A DNA stretch of 19,435 bases from Pelotomaculum sp. UBA4789 (GTDB lineage: Bacteria > Bacillota > Desulfotomaculia > Desulfotomaculales > Pelotomaculaceae): positions 5,838 to 25,272 of the forward strand of contig DHGV01000036.1 of the NCBI GenBank assembly GCA_002402945.1, in the 5' to 3' direction. Numbering within the stretch: the stretch's first letter is position 1; the number at the start of each line of letters is the position of its first letter. The notes below the pieces were generated by a model. That model worked only from the letters and a program-made list of their open reading frames with translations. It was not told the origin of the DNA and searched no databases. A program made the position numbers and the translations under genes. Shown here piece by piece: positions 7,136 through 14,039 of this stretch.

Positions 7136-8434
7136 TTATTTAATAGCAGTCCCGGCCGCGGGTAAATGGCGCATCAGTTCCTGCCGGGTTATAATCACAT
7201 ACTTGGGTGAGAGTTTTTCACGGTACGACTTCTGTTTTTTAAAGCCGCCCGGGTGGTAAATACCGAGCAGCCACCGCTCGTACCAGCCGACAAGTGTTGT
7301 AAAAATCCCCGGCGGCATATCCACAATTGTAAAGCCGATGCGCCCCAGGCCGCGGTGCAGCAGAGTGATGCCTATGACAGCATTGACCTTCTCAACCCGC
7401 TTGTCGTTTTGTAAAAATTCCGCCAGGCGCGGCAGGTTGTGCAGCACTTCACGCATGGCAATGATAGCAGACCGCTCAACGGATGTGTTTTCATCGATCA
7501 GCGCCATGAACCGGTCATTGTTGGCGTGCAGGTCAAGGTAAGTTTCGCCGGTCTTAATTACGCAGCCGTCATACAGGACCCAATCGCTGCCATGGTGTGT
7601 GTGCAGGGCAAATCTCCAGGTTGTGCAGCCGGGTATTTCCTTGATCCCGGACAGTACCCGCACCAGATGATCTGCCAGGCCCCAAAGCTGCTGCAGTATT
7701 TTTTTAAAGGTAAGCTTTTTTTTATGAAGCATAATCTCATCCAGGGAAGCCACCTGCAGTCCTTTCTGTTCTATTCCCTCCAGAATACGCGGCAGCGCTT
7801 CAATCATCCGCGCGGGGCCGCCCTTGGCCGCACCAGGGGCGGAATCGCTGTCATGGAGAATGATGATGGTGCCGTCCTTGATTTTATGCAGCACATTCCG
7901 GCAGATGCTTTCCGGTGTGGCTTTTTTAATCCAGTCCCAGCCCCAATAAGTCCAGAGGATTATCTTCATGCCTTTCTGCCAGCAGTACCTGATTGAAGAG
8001 AGGTTGAACAAGCCCCAGGCCGGACGGTAAAATATAGTCTTCTGACCGGTCAGCTTCTCTATGGCCAGGTTGGTGTCGCCGATATCCTTCCTGGCGGCGC
8101 TGGGGCCGAGCAGCCAGATCGCCTTATGCCGGAAACCGTGGTTGCCGATGGTATGCCCCTCCTCAAGGATTTGCCTGGTCAGCTCGGGGTAAACCATGAC
8201 TTTCGCACCGACAACAAAGAAACAGGCCTTCACCTGGTAGCGATGGAGTATTTCAAGTATCTGGGGGGTGTAGTTCGGATCCGGCCCGTCGTCAAAGGTG
8301 AGGGCGACCCTGCTGTATCCCCTGGCCGCCCGCGCCTGGGCGCCTATCCCGCCAAGCCGGACTAAGAGTGTAGGCGCCAGGGAATAAAGGAAAACAACTG
8401 AAAATAATATTATTAAAAAAAGGGAAAAGTCCAT
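7136..8434 (-). CDS. Membrane-anchored polysaccharide deacetylase with YkoP-like C-terminal domain
   Basis: A 432-residue two-domain protein. Residues 4-26 form a membrane anchor or uncleaved signal. The NodB-type carbohydrate esterase 4 domain (about 40-225) has TFDDGP with Asp48 and Asp49, the metal ligands His99 and His103 in NHGFRH, RPAWG near 138, and LHD at 193-195. All catalytic elements look intact. It probably deacetylates an N-acetylated cell-surface polymer. Residues about 240-430 form a separate domain with DGCVIKTGETYLDLHANND and IGITLLHRGLGRIGF. From memory this resembles Bacillus YkoP, whose function is unknown; that match is tentative. The ATG has AGAGG 8 bases upstream. It sits 24 bases after the MFS gene and just before glcD, so it is cotranscribed with both. 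Confidence 0.9.
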   Translation of the reverse strand: MDFSLFLIILFSVVFLYSLAPTLLVRLGGIGAQARAARGYSRVALTFDDGPDPNYTPQILEILHRYQVKACFFVVGAKVMVYPELTRQILEEGHTIGNHGFRHKAIWLLGPSAARKDIGDTNLAIEKLTGQKTIFYRPAWGLFNLSSIRYCWQKGMKIILWTYWGWDWIKKATPESICRNVLHKIKDGTIIILHDSDSAPGAAKGGPARMIEALPRILEGIEQKGLQVASLDEIMLHKKKLTFKKILQQLWGLADHLVRVLSGIKEIPGCTTWRFALHTHHGSDWVLYDGCVIKTGETYLDLHANNDRFMALIDENTSVERSAIIAMREVLHNLPRLAEFLQNDKRVEKVNAVIGITLLHRGLGRIGFTIVDMPPGIFTTLVGWYERWLLGIYHPGGFKKQKSYREKLSPKYVIITRQELMRHLPAAGTAIK

Positions 8435-8458
8435 GAAATAGCCTCTGTCTGAGTTGTT

Positions 8459-9655
8459 TTATTTGGCCCCGGTGATAATTTTTTCAATAGGATATAAAAA
8501 ATAAAAGCAGGACATGGCTGCCAGCAGCAGTGCGCATAGAATCAGGACAGATGATATTTCATAGTTCTTGGCCATTATCCCGCCAAGGGCCGGCCCGACG
8601 GCAATGCCCATGCCCTCAACAGTGGCAAAAACACCCCAGCCAGTCGCCTGCCTCTCAGGCGGGATTGCCTTCGCCAAGAGATTGTTCCAAGCCGGCAGGA
8701 CGACAGCATATGAAAAGCCCACCAGCCCAGCCAGCAAATAAGCGCTGAGCGGCTCACGGGCCACCAATGAGAAGAGGACCAGGGAGATTGCGCTCATGGC
8801 AAAGCCGCTGCCCAGAAGTGTTTTAAGCCTGAAATGATCAGCAAGATGCCCCATTGGCAGAAAGGAAAAAGCTGCGGTTGCCCCGCCGGCAAGGAGCATT
8901 ATGGCATACTGGCCCGGAGTGAGACCGATCTCGTTCTGCGCATACAGGGGAAGCAACGGGAGCAAAAGCCCGCCCGTCAAGGTTTGCAGAAACATGCCGG
9001 GGATCAGCACCTTTTTAAACAACTGGTTTTCCGCCATCCGGGAAACTTCTTTCCAGAATGAAAAGCCTGAACCCGCACCGGATTTATGTTCCATTACGGG
9101 GATGGTGAGTAAAGTTAAGAGCAGGGCTGCTGACCAGAGGACGATCAACAGCCAGAAGGCCGTGTCATAATCCCGGGCAATAAAAAAGTTTATCACTACC
9201 GGGCCGCCGCCGCCGCCAATCAGCCAAACAGCAAAAACGATACCCATGCGGGCAGCCCGCTCCTTCAGCTGTACCGGCGCTATACCGCTGATCACCGCCA
9301 GCCACACCGGGGAAACAGCCAGGCCAAAAAGGGCTGAGCCAAGCATTAAGGCAACGGGATGGCTATAGGACTTCATAATTATCAGAGATGCCAGGCCCAG
9401 CAGCATTCCGAGGAGCAAGACAGGATACCCCTTGCGGTCCAGCTGCCAGCCAGCCGCTCCTTTAAAGAGGGTTTCCATCAGGTAGTGGGCAGATACCGCC
9501 AGTCCGGCTGAGACAACTGATATGCCCAGGTAATTAACAGCATATAGCGGCAGAAAGGTAAGAAAAAAAGCTCCTCTTGTGAATTCCACTAAAAAAAAGA
9601 CCAGCAGCAGGCCGAGTTCTTTTTTTGAGGTCAAAATTATTTTCAGCTCATGCAA
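8459..9655 (-). CDS. MFS transporter, 12 predicted membrane segments
   Basis: A 398-residue integral membrane protein with about twelve hydrophobic segments in two six-helix halves. The halves are separated by a charged cytoplasmic loop near residues 195-215 (MEHKSGAGS...WKEVSRMAENQ). The A-motif region between helices 2 and 3 reads GWQLDRKGYP, with a second copy GHLADHFRLK in the second half. Both are typical of the major facilitator superfamily. Substrate is unknown; the neighbours suggest either an organic acid or a cell-surface sugar precursor, or drug efflux. A TAA lies two codons upstream of the TTG at 9655, so the start is that TTG or later. Its ribosome site is weak (AAGGGAG 13 bases upstream). 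It is the first gene of the minus-strand operon. Confidence 0.92.
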   Translation of the reverse strand: MHELKIILTSKKELGLLLVFFLVEFTRGAFFLTFLPLYAVNYLGISVVSAGLAVSAHYLMETLFKGAAGWQLDRKGYPVLLLGMLLGLASLIIMKSYSHPVALMLGSALFGLAVSPVWLAVISGIAPVQLKERAARMGIVFAVWLIGGGGGPVVINFFIARDYDTAFWLLIVLWSAALLLTLLTIPVMEHKSGAGSGFSFWKEVSRMAENQLFKKVLIPGMFLQTLTGGLLLPLLPLYAQNEIGLTPGQYAIMLLAGGATAAFSFLPMGHLADHFRLKTLLGSGFAMSAISLVLFSLVAREPLSAYLLAGLVGFSYAVVLPAWNNLLAKAIPPERQATGWGVFATVEGMGIAVGPALGGIMAKNYEISSVLILCALLLAAMSCFYFLYPIEKIITGAK

Positions 9656-9698
9656 TATTTAGGGGCCACTCCCTTAGCTTAATGATGTTTTAGTGATT

Positions 9699-9736
9699 AT
9701 TATACTTTATTATACACTATGGTGTAACCATGAAAA
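9699..9736 (-). promoter_or_regulatory. Candidate tandem promoters for the MFS-deacetylase-glcDF operon
   Basis: Two TATAAT hexamers lie on the minus strand at 9709-9714 and 9699-9704, each inside a 9-bp direct repeat (TTATTATAC on the plus strand) with a 10-bp period. The upstream one has TTTTCA at 9731-9736 with a 16-base spacer. The other has GTTACA at 9723-9728 with an 18-base spacer. Each -35 matches four of six consensus bases. The leader to the TTG start would be about 35-45 bases. Confidence 0.5.
9713..9731. promoter_or_regulatory. Overlapping inverted repeats, possible operator
   Basis: TACAC-TATG-GTGTA (9713-9726) and ATGGT-GTA-ACCAT (9719-9731) are perfect, overlapping inverted repeats. 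They lie between the -35 and -10 elements of the minus-strand promoter, where a repressor would be expected to bind. The protein that might bind is not identified. Confidence 0.35.
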
Positions 9737-9768
9737 TGTTTTAAAAGCCTGCAGTTTAAAAATTGTTG

Positions 9769-9797
9769 TTGATATTTTTCTTGATCTTCCCTATAAT
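9769..9797 (+). promoter_or_regulatory. Sigma-A-type promoter of the feo genes
   Basis: TTGATA (9769-9774), a 17-base spacer and TATAAT (9792-9797): eleven of twelve consensus bases with ideal spacing. Transcription should start near 9804, on the first bases of the Fur-box match, giving a leader of about 64 bases to feoA. Confidence 0.85.
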
Positions 9798-9802
9798 GAC
9801 TT

Positions 9803-9821
9803 GAGAATGAGAACGGTTATC
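9803..9821 (+). promoter_or_regulatory. Fur box at the feo transcription start
   Basis: GAGAATGAGAACGGTTATC matches the classical 19-bp Fur box (GATAATGATAATCATTATC) at 14 of 19 positions. It begins 6 bases after the -10 box, so bound Fur-Fe(II) would block initiation. A fur gene lies at 13526-13975. The iron-transport target and the position make iron repression the simplest reading, though binding is inferred. Confidence 0.7.
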
Positions 9822-9824
9822 TTT

Positions 9825-9849
9825 ATCATTTTGTAATGATGGCTATCAT
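9825..9849. repeat. Two overlapping inverted repeats in the feoA leader
   Basis: ATCATT-TTGT-AATGAT (9825-9840) and ATGAT-GGCT-ATCAT (9836-9849) share a half-site and directly follow the Fur box. They end 5 bases before the feoA ribosome site. They may be extra Fur or DtxR-type half-sites or a leader hairpin; the sequence alone does not decide. Confidence 0.5.
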
Positions 9850-9867
9850 GATCCGGGAGGGCAAATA

Positions 9868-10086
9868 TTGAAGTTGGATGAAGTCAGAAAAGGACAAGTT
9901 ATAAAGATTACCAGCATCCCCAACGATCTGGTCCGGGTTCAGGCTCTCCGCCTTGGCATATCTGAAGGAGCTGTGATTACCTGCCGGGAGGTTGTGCCCG
10001 CAGGTCCTGTTGTGGTTGCCAGGAATAAGCAGGAAATAGCCATCGGCAGGAACCTGGCCAGGACTATCCTGGTTGAACCTTATTAG
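9868..10086 (+). CDS. feoA: FeoA, small cytoplasmic component of ferrous iron uptake
   Basis: A 72-residue SH3-like FeoA protein that acts with FeoB in Fe(II) import. The family pattern is visible: a basic, beta-rich fold with RVQALRLGISEGAVITCREVVPAGPVVVARNKQEIAIGR in two pieces, ending ARTILVEPY. Length is typical. The TTG start is set by GGGAGG (9855-9860) 7 bases upstream; no ATG is in frame nearby. It is the first gene after the Fur-controlled promoter and lies 96 bases before the preferred feoB start, on the same strand, without a terminator between. Confidence 0.95.
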   Translation: MKLDEVRKGQVIKITSIPNDLVRVQALRLGISEGAVITCREVVPAGPVVVARNKQEIAIGRNLARTILVEPY

Positions 10087-10182
10087 TGCTGATTTAAAAC
10101 AGATGAGATATAAGTCTTACTTCCATAAAAAGGCGGCTGAAGCACCGCGCTAAATTAAAGTTAACCGGTGGTGATACGGTTT

Positions 10183-12138
10183 TTGGATAAAATAAGCAGG
10201 AATGAAATTGTCCCGGCAGGTGGCGCCAAAATTGTCCTGGCCGGCAACCCTAATGTGGGCAAATCGGTTATTTTTAATGCCCTGACGGGCCTTTACATGG
10301 ACGTATCAAATTACCCCGGGACTACTCTTAACATGGCCTGCGGCCGTTACGGCAGCGATGTGTTGATTGATACCCCCGGGGTTTATGGCATCTCTTCTTA
10401 TAGCGAAGAGGAAACAATAACGAGGGATATCGTGCTCTCAGCTGATATCGTGATCAATGTTGTTAATGCTGTCCACCTGGAGCAGGACCTGTTTTTGACC
10501 CAGCAGCTTATCGACATGGGCATCCCCATGGTAGTGGTGCTTAATATGATCGATGATGCCGAACGGGAGGGTATTCAAATTAACATTCCCCTCCTGGAAA
10601 GAGTGCTGGGGGTCCCGGTTGTTTCCATGATTGCGGAAAGCGGCGTTGGCATGTCTGACTTGCAGAAAAAGATAAAATTTGCCATGCCTGGCCGCGTAGA
10701 CCCTTCCCTGATGGAGAAGATTAATAAAATACATCCTCCCGCGAGCCCGGCGGAAGCTCTTTTGATCCTGGAGGGAGATCCCGTCATCAGCGCAAGGTAC
10801 GGTATGGATCCCGGGACGGGGAGGGAAGCTCTCTACCTTGAGAGACGGGACAAGGTAAATCAGATTGTTTCTCAGGTTGTGCGGGATACCAGCGAGAGTG
10901 CAAGTTTTACCTCAAAGCTGGGGCGCTGGATGCTCAATCCGGTCACTGGTTTCCCGCTGCTGGCAATAACCCTGTGGGCCGTTTATGAATTGATCGGTGT
11001 TTTTCTGGCCGGTTTTATTGTTGACAAAACCGGGGAGTTCATGATCGATCATTATGAGCCGGCTGTCCGTTCCCTGCTGGCTGTTTTTACCTCGCCTGGT
11101 TCAGTGCCGAATACACTGCTTGCCGGTCAGTACGGCGTACTTACCCTTACGGTGACTTATTTAATCGGACTCCTGCTGCCGCTGGTACTGGGTATATTTT
11201 TGGTCCTCTCTATGCTGGAAGATACGGGTTATCTTCCCAGGATCGCCACCCTTGTTGACCGGAATCTGTCCGGCCTTGGTCTGAACGGGCAGGCTGTTAT
11301 ACCCCTGATCCTCGGTTTCGGCTGTGTTACCATGGCCTTCATCACTACCAGGATGCTGTCATCCGACCGGGAACGCCGGATAGCCATATTCCTCCTGGCG
11401 CTTTGTGTTCCGTGCTCCGCACAGCTGTCGATCATTATTGCCATACTTGCCGGCCAGGGCGCAACATATTTGTTTTTATTCGTTCTTTTTATGTTTTGCC
11501 TGCTGGTTTGTACCGGAACCATACTTAGCACTTTTTTACCGGGCGGCACAACCCCCCTGCTGATTGAGCTGCCGCCGCTGCGCCTGCCGAAAATAAAAAA
11601 CATTATCATCAAAACATGGGGCCGGACTTACCAATTTATCACAGAGGCCTTGCCGATCTTTGCCGGAGGGACGCTATTCCTGGGCATCCTTGATGTTACA
11701 GGGCTACTGAACAGCCTGCGTAATTTCCTGGCGCCTGTGACTGTGAAATGGCTGCACCTGCCTCCGGAAGTTGCTGATATTTTAGTTATGGGTTTTATCA
11801 GAAAGGAGTTCGGTGCGGCTGCCATTCTCAGCCTGCACATGATGCCGCTGCAAAATTTTGTTGTGCTGCTCACACTTTCTCTCACTGTGCCCTGCATTGC
11901 TTCAACAATGGTGATATTCAAAGAGCGCGGGTGGCGTGAGGGAACTATTATCTGGCTCTCTGTTTTCTGCCTGGCTTTTCTAATCGGCGGCGGCGCAACA
12001 CGCCTGCTGGAATATTTCAACAGGTTTGGTTGCTTGCAGATCCCGTTATTGTCCGGCCTGATTATCCTGGTTACGTTCGGGCTGCTGGCTTTGTTCAGGA
12101 AGCGTCCGCCGTGGAAAACTTATGAAAAACTAAACTGA
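10183..12138 (+). CDS. feoB: FeoB ferrous iron transporter
   Basis: An inner-membrane Fe(II) transporter with an N-terminal G-protein domain. Seen in order: G1 GNPNVGKS (about residues 21-28), G2 NYPGTT, G3 DTPGVYG, G4 NMID and a G5-like SMIAESG, then a helical linker and the membrane core from about 250. The core has two Gate segments (SMLEDTGYLPRIATLVDR and VMGFIRKEFGAA) and the conserved Cys pair in CVPCSAQ. The residue after GKS is Val, where Thr or Ser is more usual. The protein is about 651 residues, at the short end for the family. The frame opens at GTG 10168, but GGTGGTGAT at 10167-10175, close to the ideal GGAGGTGAT, sits 7 bases before TTG 10183, so I start there. Likely cotranscribed with feoA. 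Confidence 0.96.
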   Translation: MDKISRNEIVPAGGAKIVLAGNPNVGKSVIFNALTGLYMDVSNYPGTTLNMACGRYGSDVLIDTPGVYGISSYSEEETITRDIVLSADIVINVVNAVHLEQDLFLTQQLIDMGIPMVVVLNMIDDAEREGIQINIPLLERVLGVPVVSMIAESGVGMSDLQKKIKFAMPGRVDPSLMEKINKIHPPASPAEALLILEGDPVISARYGMDPGTGREALYLERRDKVNQIVSQVVRDTSESASFTSKLGRWMLNPVTGFPLLAITLWAVYELIGVFLAGFIVDKTGEFMIDHYEPAVRSLLAVFTSPGSVPNTLLAGQYGVLTLTVTYLIGLLLPLVLGIFLVLSMLEDTGYLPRIATLVDRNLSGLGLNGQAVIPLILGFGCVTMAFITTRMLSSDRERRIAIFLLALCVPCSAQLSIIIAILAGQGATYLFLFVLFMFCLLVCTGTILSTFLPGGTTPLLIELPPLRLPKIKNIIIKTWGRTYQFITEALPIFAGGTLFLGILDVTGLLNSLRNFLAPVTVKWLHLPPEVADILVMGFIRKEFGAAAILSLHMMPLQNFVVLLTLSLTVPCIASTMVIFKERGWREGTIIWLSVFCLAFLIGGGATRLLEYFNRFGCLQIPLLSGLIILVTFGLLALFRKRPPWKTYEKLN

Positions 12139-12168
12139 TGTCTTGGCTAGGCTTAGAACAGTCCCATG

Positions 12169-12177
12169 TGATATAAT
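12169..12177 (+). promoter_or_regulatory. Extended -10 promoter for the carboxypeptidase gene
   Basis: TGATATAAT fits the extended -10 pattern TGnTATAAT. No good -35 is present at 17 bases, which extended -10 promoters tolerate. The leader to the ATG at 12229 would be about 45 bases. Confidence 0.55.
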
Positions 12178-12228
12178 ACCTCTGGTAAAAAACATCACTG
12201 ACAGTTCATAAATCATCAAGGTGGTATA

Positions 12229-13464
12229 ATGCGGAACAAGACATACTTTTGGGTATTCTTGGTAATTATAATGGCATCCCAGATCGCCAGGCCCTCAGCT
12301 GCGGCTGCCGCTCCGGCAGTTACAGGAGAGGCGGCTGTGCTGCTGGATTCTGTTAACGGGCAGCTGCTTTTTGAGAAGAATGCAAAAGAGAAGATCTATC
12401 CGGCCAGTACTACAAAAATCCTCACTGCGATTATCGCTTTGGAGAGCGGCAAAATGAGGGATCTGGTTACAATCCCACTGGAAGCCAGCCTGGTTGAAGG
12501 ATCGGCTATCGGGCTGCAGGAGGGTGAGCGGATTATTCTTGAAGACCTGATTTATGCGCTGATGCTGAATTCGGGAAACGATTCTGCTGTGGCCATTGCT
12601 AATCATATCGGGGGTTCAGTCGAAGGCTTTGTCCAGATTATGAACAGGAAGGCTGCTGCAATCGGTGCTGCAGACACACATTTCAACAATCCCAACGGGC
12701 TGCCGGACCCTGATCATTACAGCACCGCTCTTGATATGGCCAAGATAGCCCGTTATGCCATGCAAAACCAGGAGTTCAGAAAAATTGTCGCAACAAAGGT
12801 AAAGACTATCGAGCGGGGTGATCCGGAAGCTCAGACCTATCTCGGCAACCACAACAAAATGCTATGGAATTATGACGGGGGCATAGGGATTAAGACCGGT
12901 TATACCGATGATGCAGGGCAGTGCCTGGTTACTGCGGCTGCCAGGGACGGCAGGGAACTGCTGGCTGTGGTGATGAAAAGTGAAGGAAACAATATCTGGA
13001 CTGATTCTGCCAGCCTTTTGGATTACGGATTCACCGGCTTTAATCCTGTAATGCTGTATCAGTCAGGCGCATATGTTGCTGATGTACCGGTTAAGTACGG
13101 TGTGTTAAAAACTGCGCCGGTCGTTACCGGGAATATCATAATATACAGTTTTCCTGTCGGCAGTCAGCCTGAAATCAGACAGGAAGTCCTGCCGAATGAA
13201 AAGATTACCGCCCCGGCAAGGGCGGGGAGCAAAGCAGGGGAAATTGTCCTCTACAACAGGGACATAGAGCTGGGGAGAGTTGACCTGGTTCTGCAGGGTG
13301 ATTTAAAGAGAAAACTGACAGCCAAATGGTGGTTCTGGCTGCTGATGTTTGTGCTCCTGCTCGTGGCTGTATTTATTTTGCTTTGCTATCTTGATATCAA
13401 ACGGAGACGTCTGGTATTGAAAAAACGGAGGGAAAACTACTACGCTCATCCTGTAATCAAATAA
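12229..13464 (+). CDS. D-alanyl-D-alanine carboxypeptidase (peptidase S11, DacA/DacF type)
   Basis: A 411-residue low-molecular-weight penicillin-binding protein that trims the terminal D-Ala from peptidoglycan stem peptides outside the membrane. An N-terminal signal peptide (about 1-27, ending in an Ala run) precedes the catalytic domain. The three penicillin-binding motifs are intact: Ser60-x-x-Lys63 (STTK), SGN 115-117 and KTG 222-224. A beta-rich stalk domain follows, then a clear membrane segment at about 364-387 with a basic cytoplasmic tail. Many family members end in an amphipathic helix, so a full transmembrane anchor is a variation. AAGGTGG lies 4 bases before the ATG. It sits between feoB and fur with its own extended -10 promoter, so an iron link is positional only. 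I give no gene symbol because dacA, dacB and dacF cannot be told apart here. Confidence 0.95.
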   Translation: MRNKTYFWVFLVIIMASQIARPSAAAAAPAVTGEAAVLLDSVNGQLLFEKNAKEKIYPASTTKILTAIIALESGKMRDLVTIPLEASLVEGSAIGLQEGERIILEDLIYALMLNSGNDSAVAIANHIGGSVEGFVQIMNRKAAAIGAADTHFNNPNGLPDPDHYSTALDMAKIARYAMQNQEFRKIVATKVKTIERGDPEAQTYLGNHNKMLWNYDGGIGIKTGYTDDAGQCLVTAAARDGRELLAVVMKSEGNNIWTDSASLLDYGFTGFNPVMLYQSGAYVADVPVKYGVLKTAPVVTGNIIIYSFPVGSQPEIRQEVLPNEKITAPARAGSKAGEIVLYNRDIELGRVDLVLQGDLKRKLTAKWWFWLLMFVLLLVAVFILLCYLDIKRRRLVLKKRRENYYAHPVIK

Positions 13465-13472
13465 TTGTGTAA

Positions 13473-13489
13473 TATAATCGAATGCATTC
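13473..13489 (+). promoter_or_regulatory. Candidate fur promoter -10 with adjoining palindrome
   Basis: A perfect TATAAT (13473-13478) lies just after the carboxypeptidase stop. One base later comes a perfect 10-bp palindrome GAATGCATTC (13480-13489), spanning the expected start. The -35 region is poor. The palindrome could be an autoregulatory site, but it is not a recognisable Fur or PerR box. Confidence 0.4.
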
Positions 13490-13525
13490 AGATTAACGGC
13501 AAAAAGCCAGAATGGTGGTGTCAAA

Positions 13526-13975
13526 ATGGATAAAGTAATTTCTGACATCGGAGAAAAGCTCAAGGCCAGAGAATCAAAACTTACCACGCGGCGGGAATTG
13601 ACCTTGAAGGTCCTCCTGGAAAACAAGGGCAAGCATTTAAGCGCCGAAGAGGTTTATAACCTGGTTAAGAAAGAAGCTCCGGATGTGGGACTGGCGACTG
13701 TTTACAGAGCCCTGGAGCTTTTCCAGGAGTTTGGCCTGATCCACGCCATTGATTTTGGCGATGGGCGCAAACGTTACGAATTCGGCACTGAAGAGGGTAA
13801 GGATCACCACCACCATCACCACCTCATCTGCATTAAATGCGGCAGTATTATCGAAGTGAATGAAGATCTCCTGGAGGAGCTTGAAAACCGTGTAAGTGTA
13901 AAACATGACTTTACTGTCACTGACCACCAGCTCAAGATATTCGGGATCTGCAAACAGTGCGGAGCGGCTAAATAA
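13526..13975 (+). CDS. fur: Fur-family ferric uptake regulator
   Basis: A 149-residue Fe(II)-responsive repressor. The N-terminal winged helix (about 10-88) has the DNA-reading segment GLATVYRALELFQEFGLI and DFGDGRKRYEFG. The C-terminal dimer and metal domain has a run of six His (94-99), Cys102 and Cys105 (CIKC), and Cys142 and Cys145 (CKQC) for structural zinc, and His134. These match Fur better than PerR or Zur, although subfamily needs a tree. Length is typical. The ATG has GGTGGTG 5 bases upstream. It follows the carboxypeptidase gene by 61 bases and is closed by a terminator. The feo promoter about 3.7 kb upstream carries a Fur-box match, which makes it the likely target. Confidence 0.95.
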   Translation: MDKVISDIGEKLKARESKLTTRRELTLKVLLENKGKHLSAEEVYNLVKKEAPDVGLATVYRALELFQEFGLIHAIDFGDGRKRYEFGTEEGKDHHHHHHLICIKCGSIIEVNEDLLEELENRVSVKHDFTVTDHQLKIFGICKQCGAAK

Positions 13976-13994
13976 TTTACGGCTAGGTTATTTT

Positions 13995-14025
13995 TCCATG
14001 CTATAATTGTGGCATGGATTTTTTT
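13995..14025 (+). terminator. Intrinsic terminator after fur, with a promoter in its loop
   Basis: TCCATGC (13995-14001) and GCATGGA (14012-14018) form a perfect 7-bp stem with a 10-base loop, followed by seven T (14019-14025). It lies 20 bases after the fur stop. The loop is TATAATTGTG, which contains the -10 box of the downstream gene. Confidence 0.8.
13999..14007 (+). promoter_or_regulatory. Extended -10 promoter for the GH57-GT4 fusion gene
   Basis: TGCTATAAT matches TGnTATAAT exactly. Transcription should start near 14014, about 26 bases before the GTG start, inside the 3' arm of the fur terminator, so the new RNA cannot form that hairpin. No -35 match is seen. Confidence 0.65.
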
Positions 14026-14039
14026 CAGGAGGCTTTGTT

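Noticed and set aside
7439..7996. 185-codon plus-strand frame across the deacetylase gene
   Set aside because: Antisense to an intact NodB-type enzyme; no motif or plausible start signal.
10087..10167. Possible small gene or RNA between feoA and feoB
   Set aside because: No open frame with a start signal and only a short 4-bp GC stem; nothing supports a feature.
13805..13825. Run of six His codons, as in an engineered tag or vector sequence
   Set aside because: It is in the metal-binding region of Fur, where His-rich runs are normal, and the flanking residues match the family.
14007..14039. ATG at 14007 as start of the GH57-GT4 protein
   Set aside because: The ATG begins on the last base of the -10 box, upstream of the expected RNA start. 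AGGAGG points to GTG 14040, and the family motif begins soon after it.
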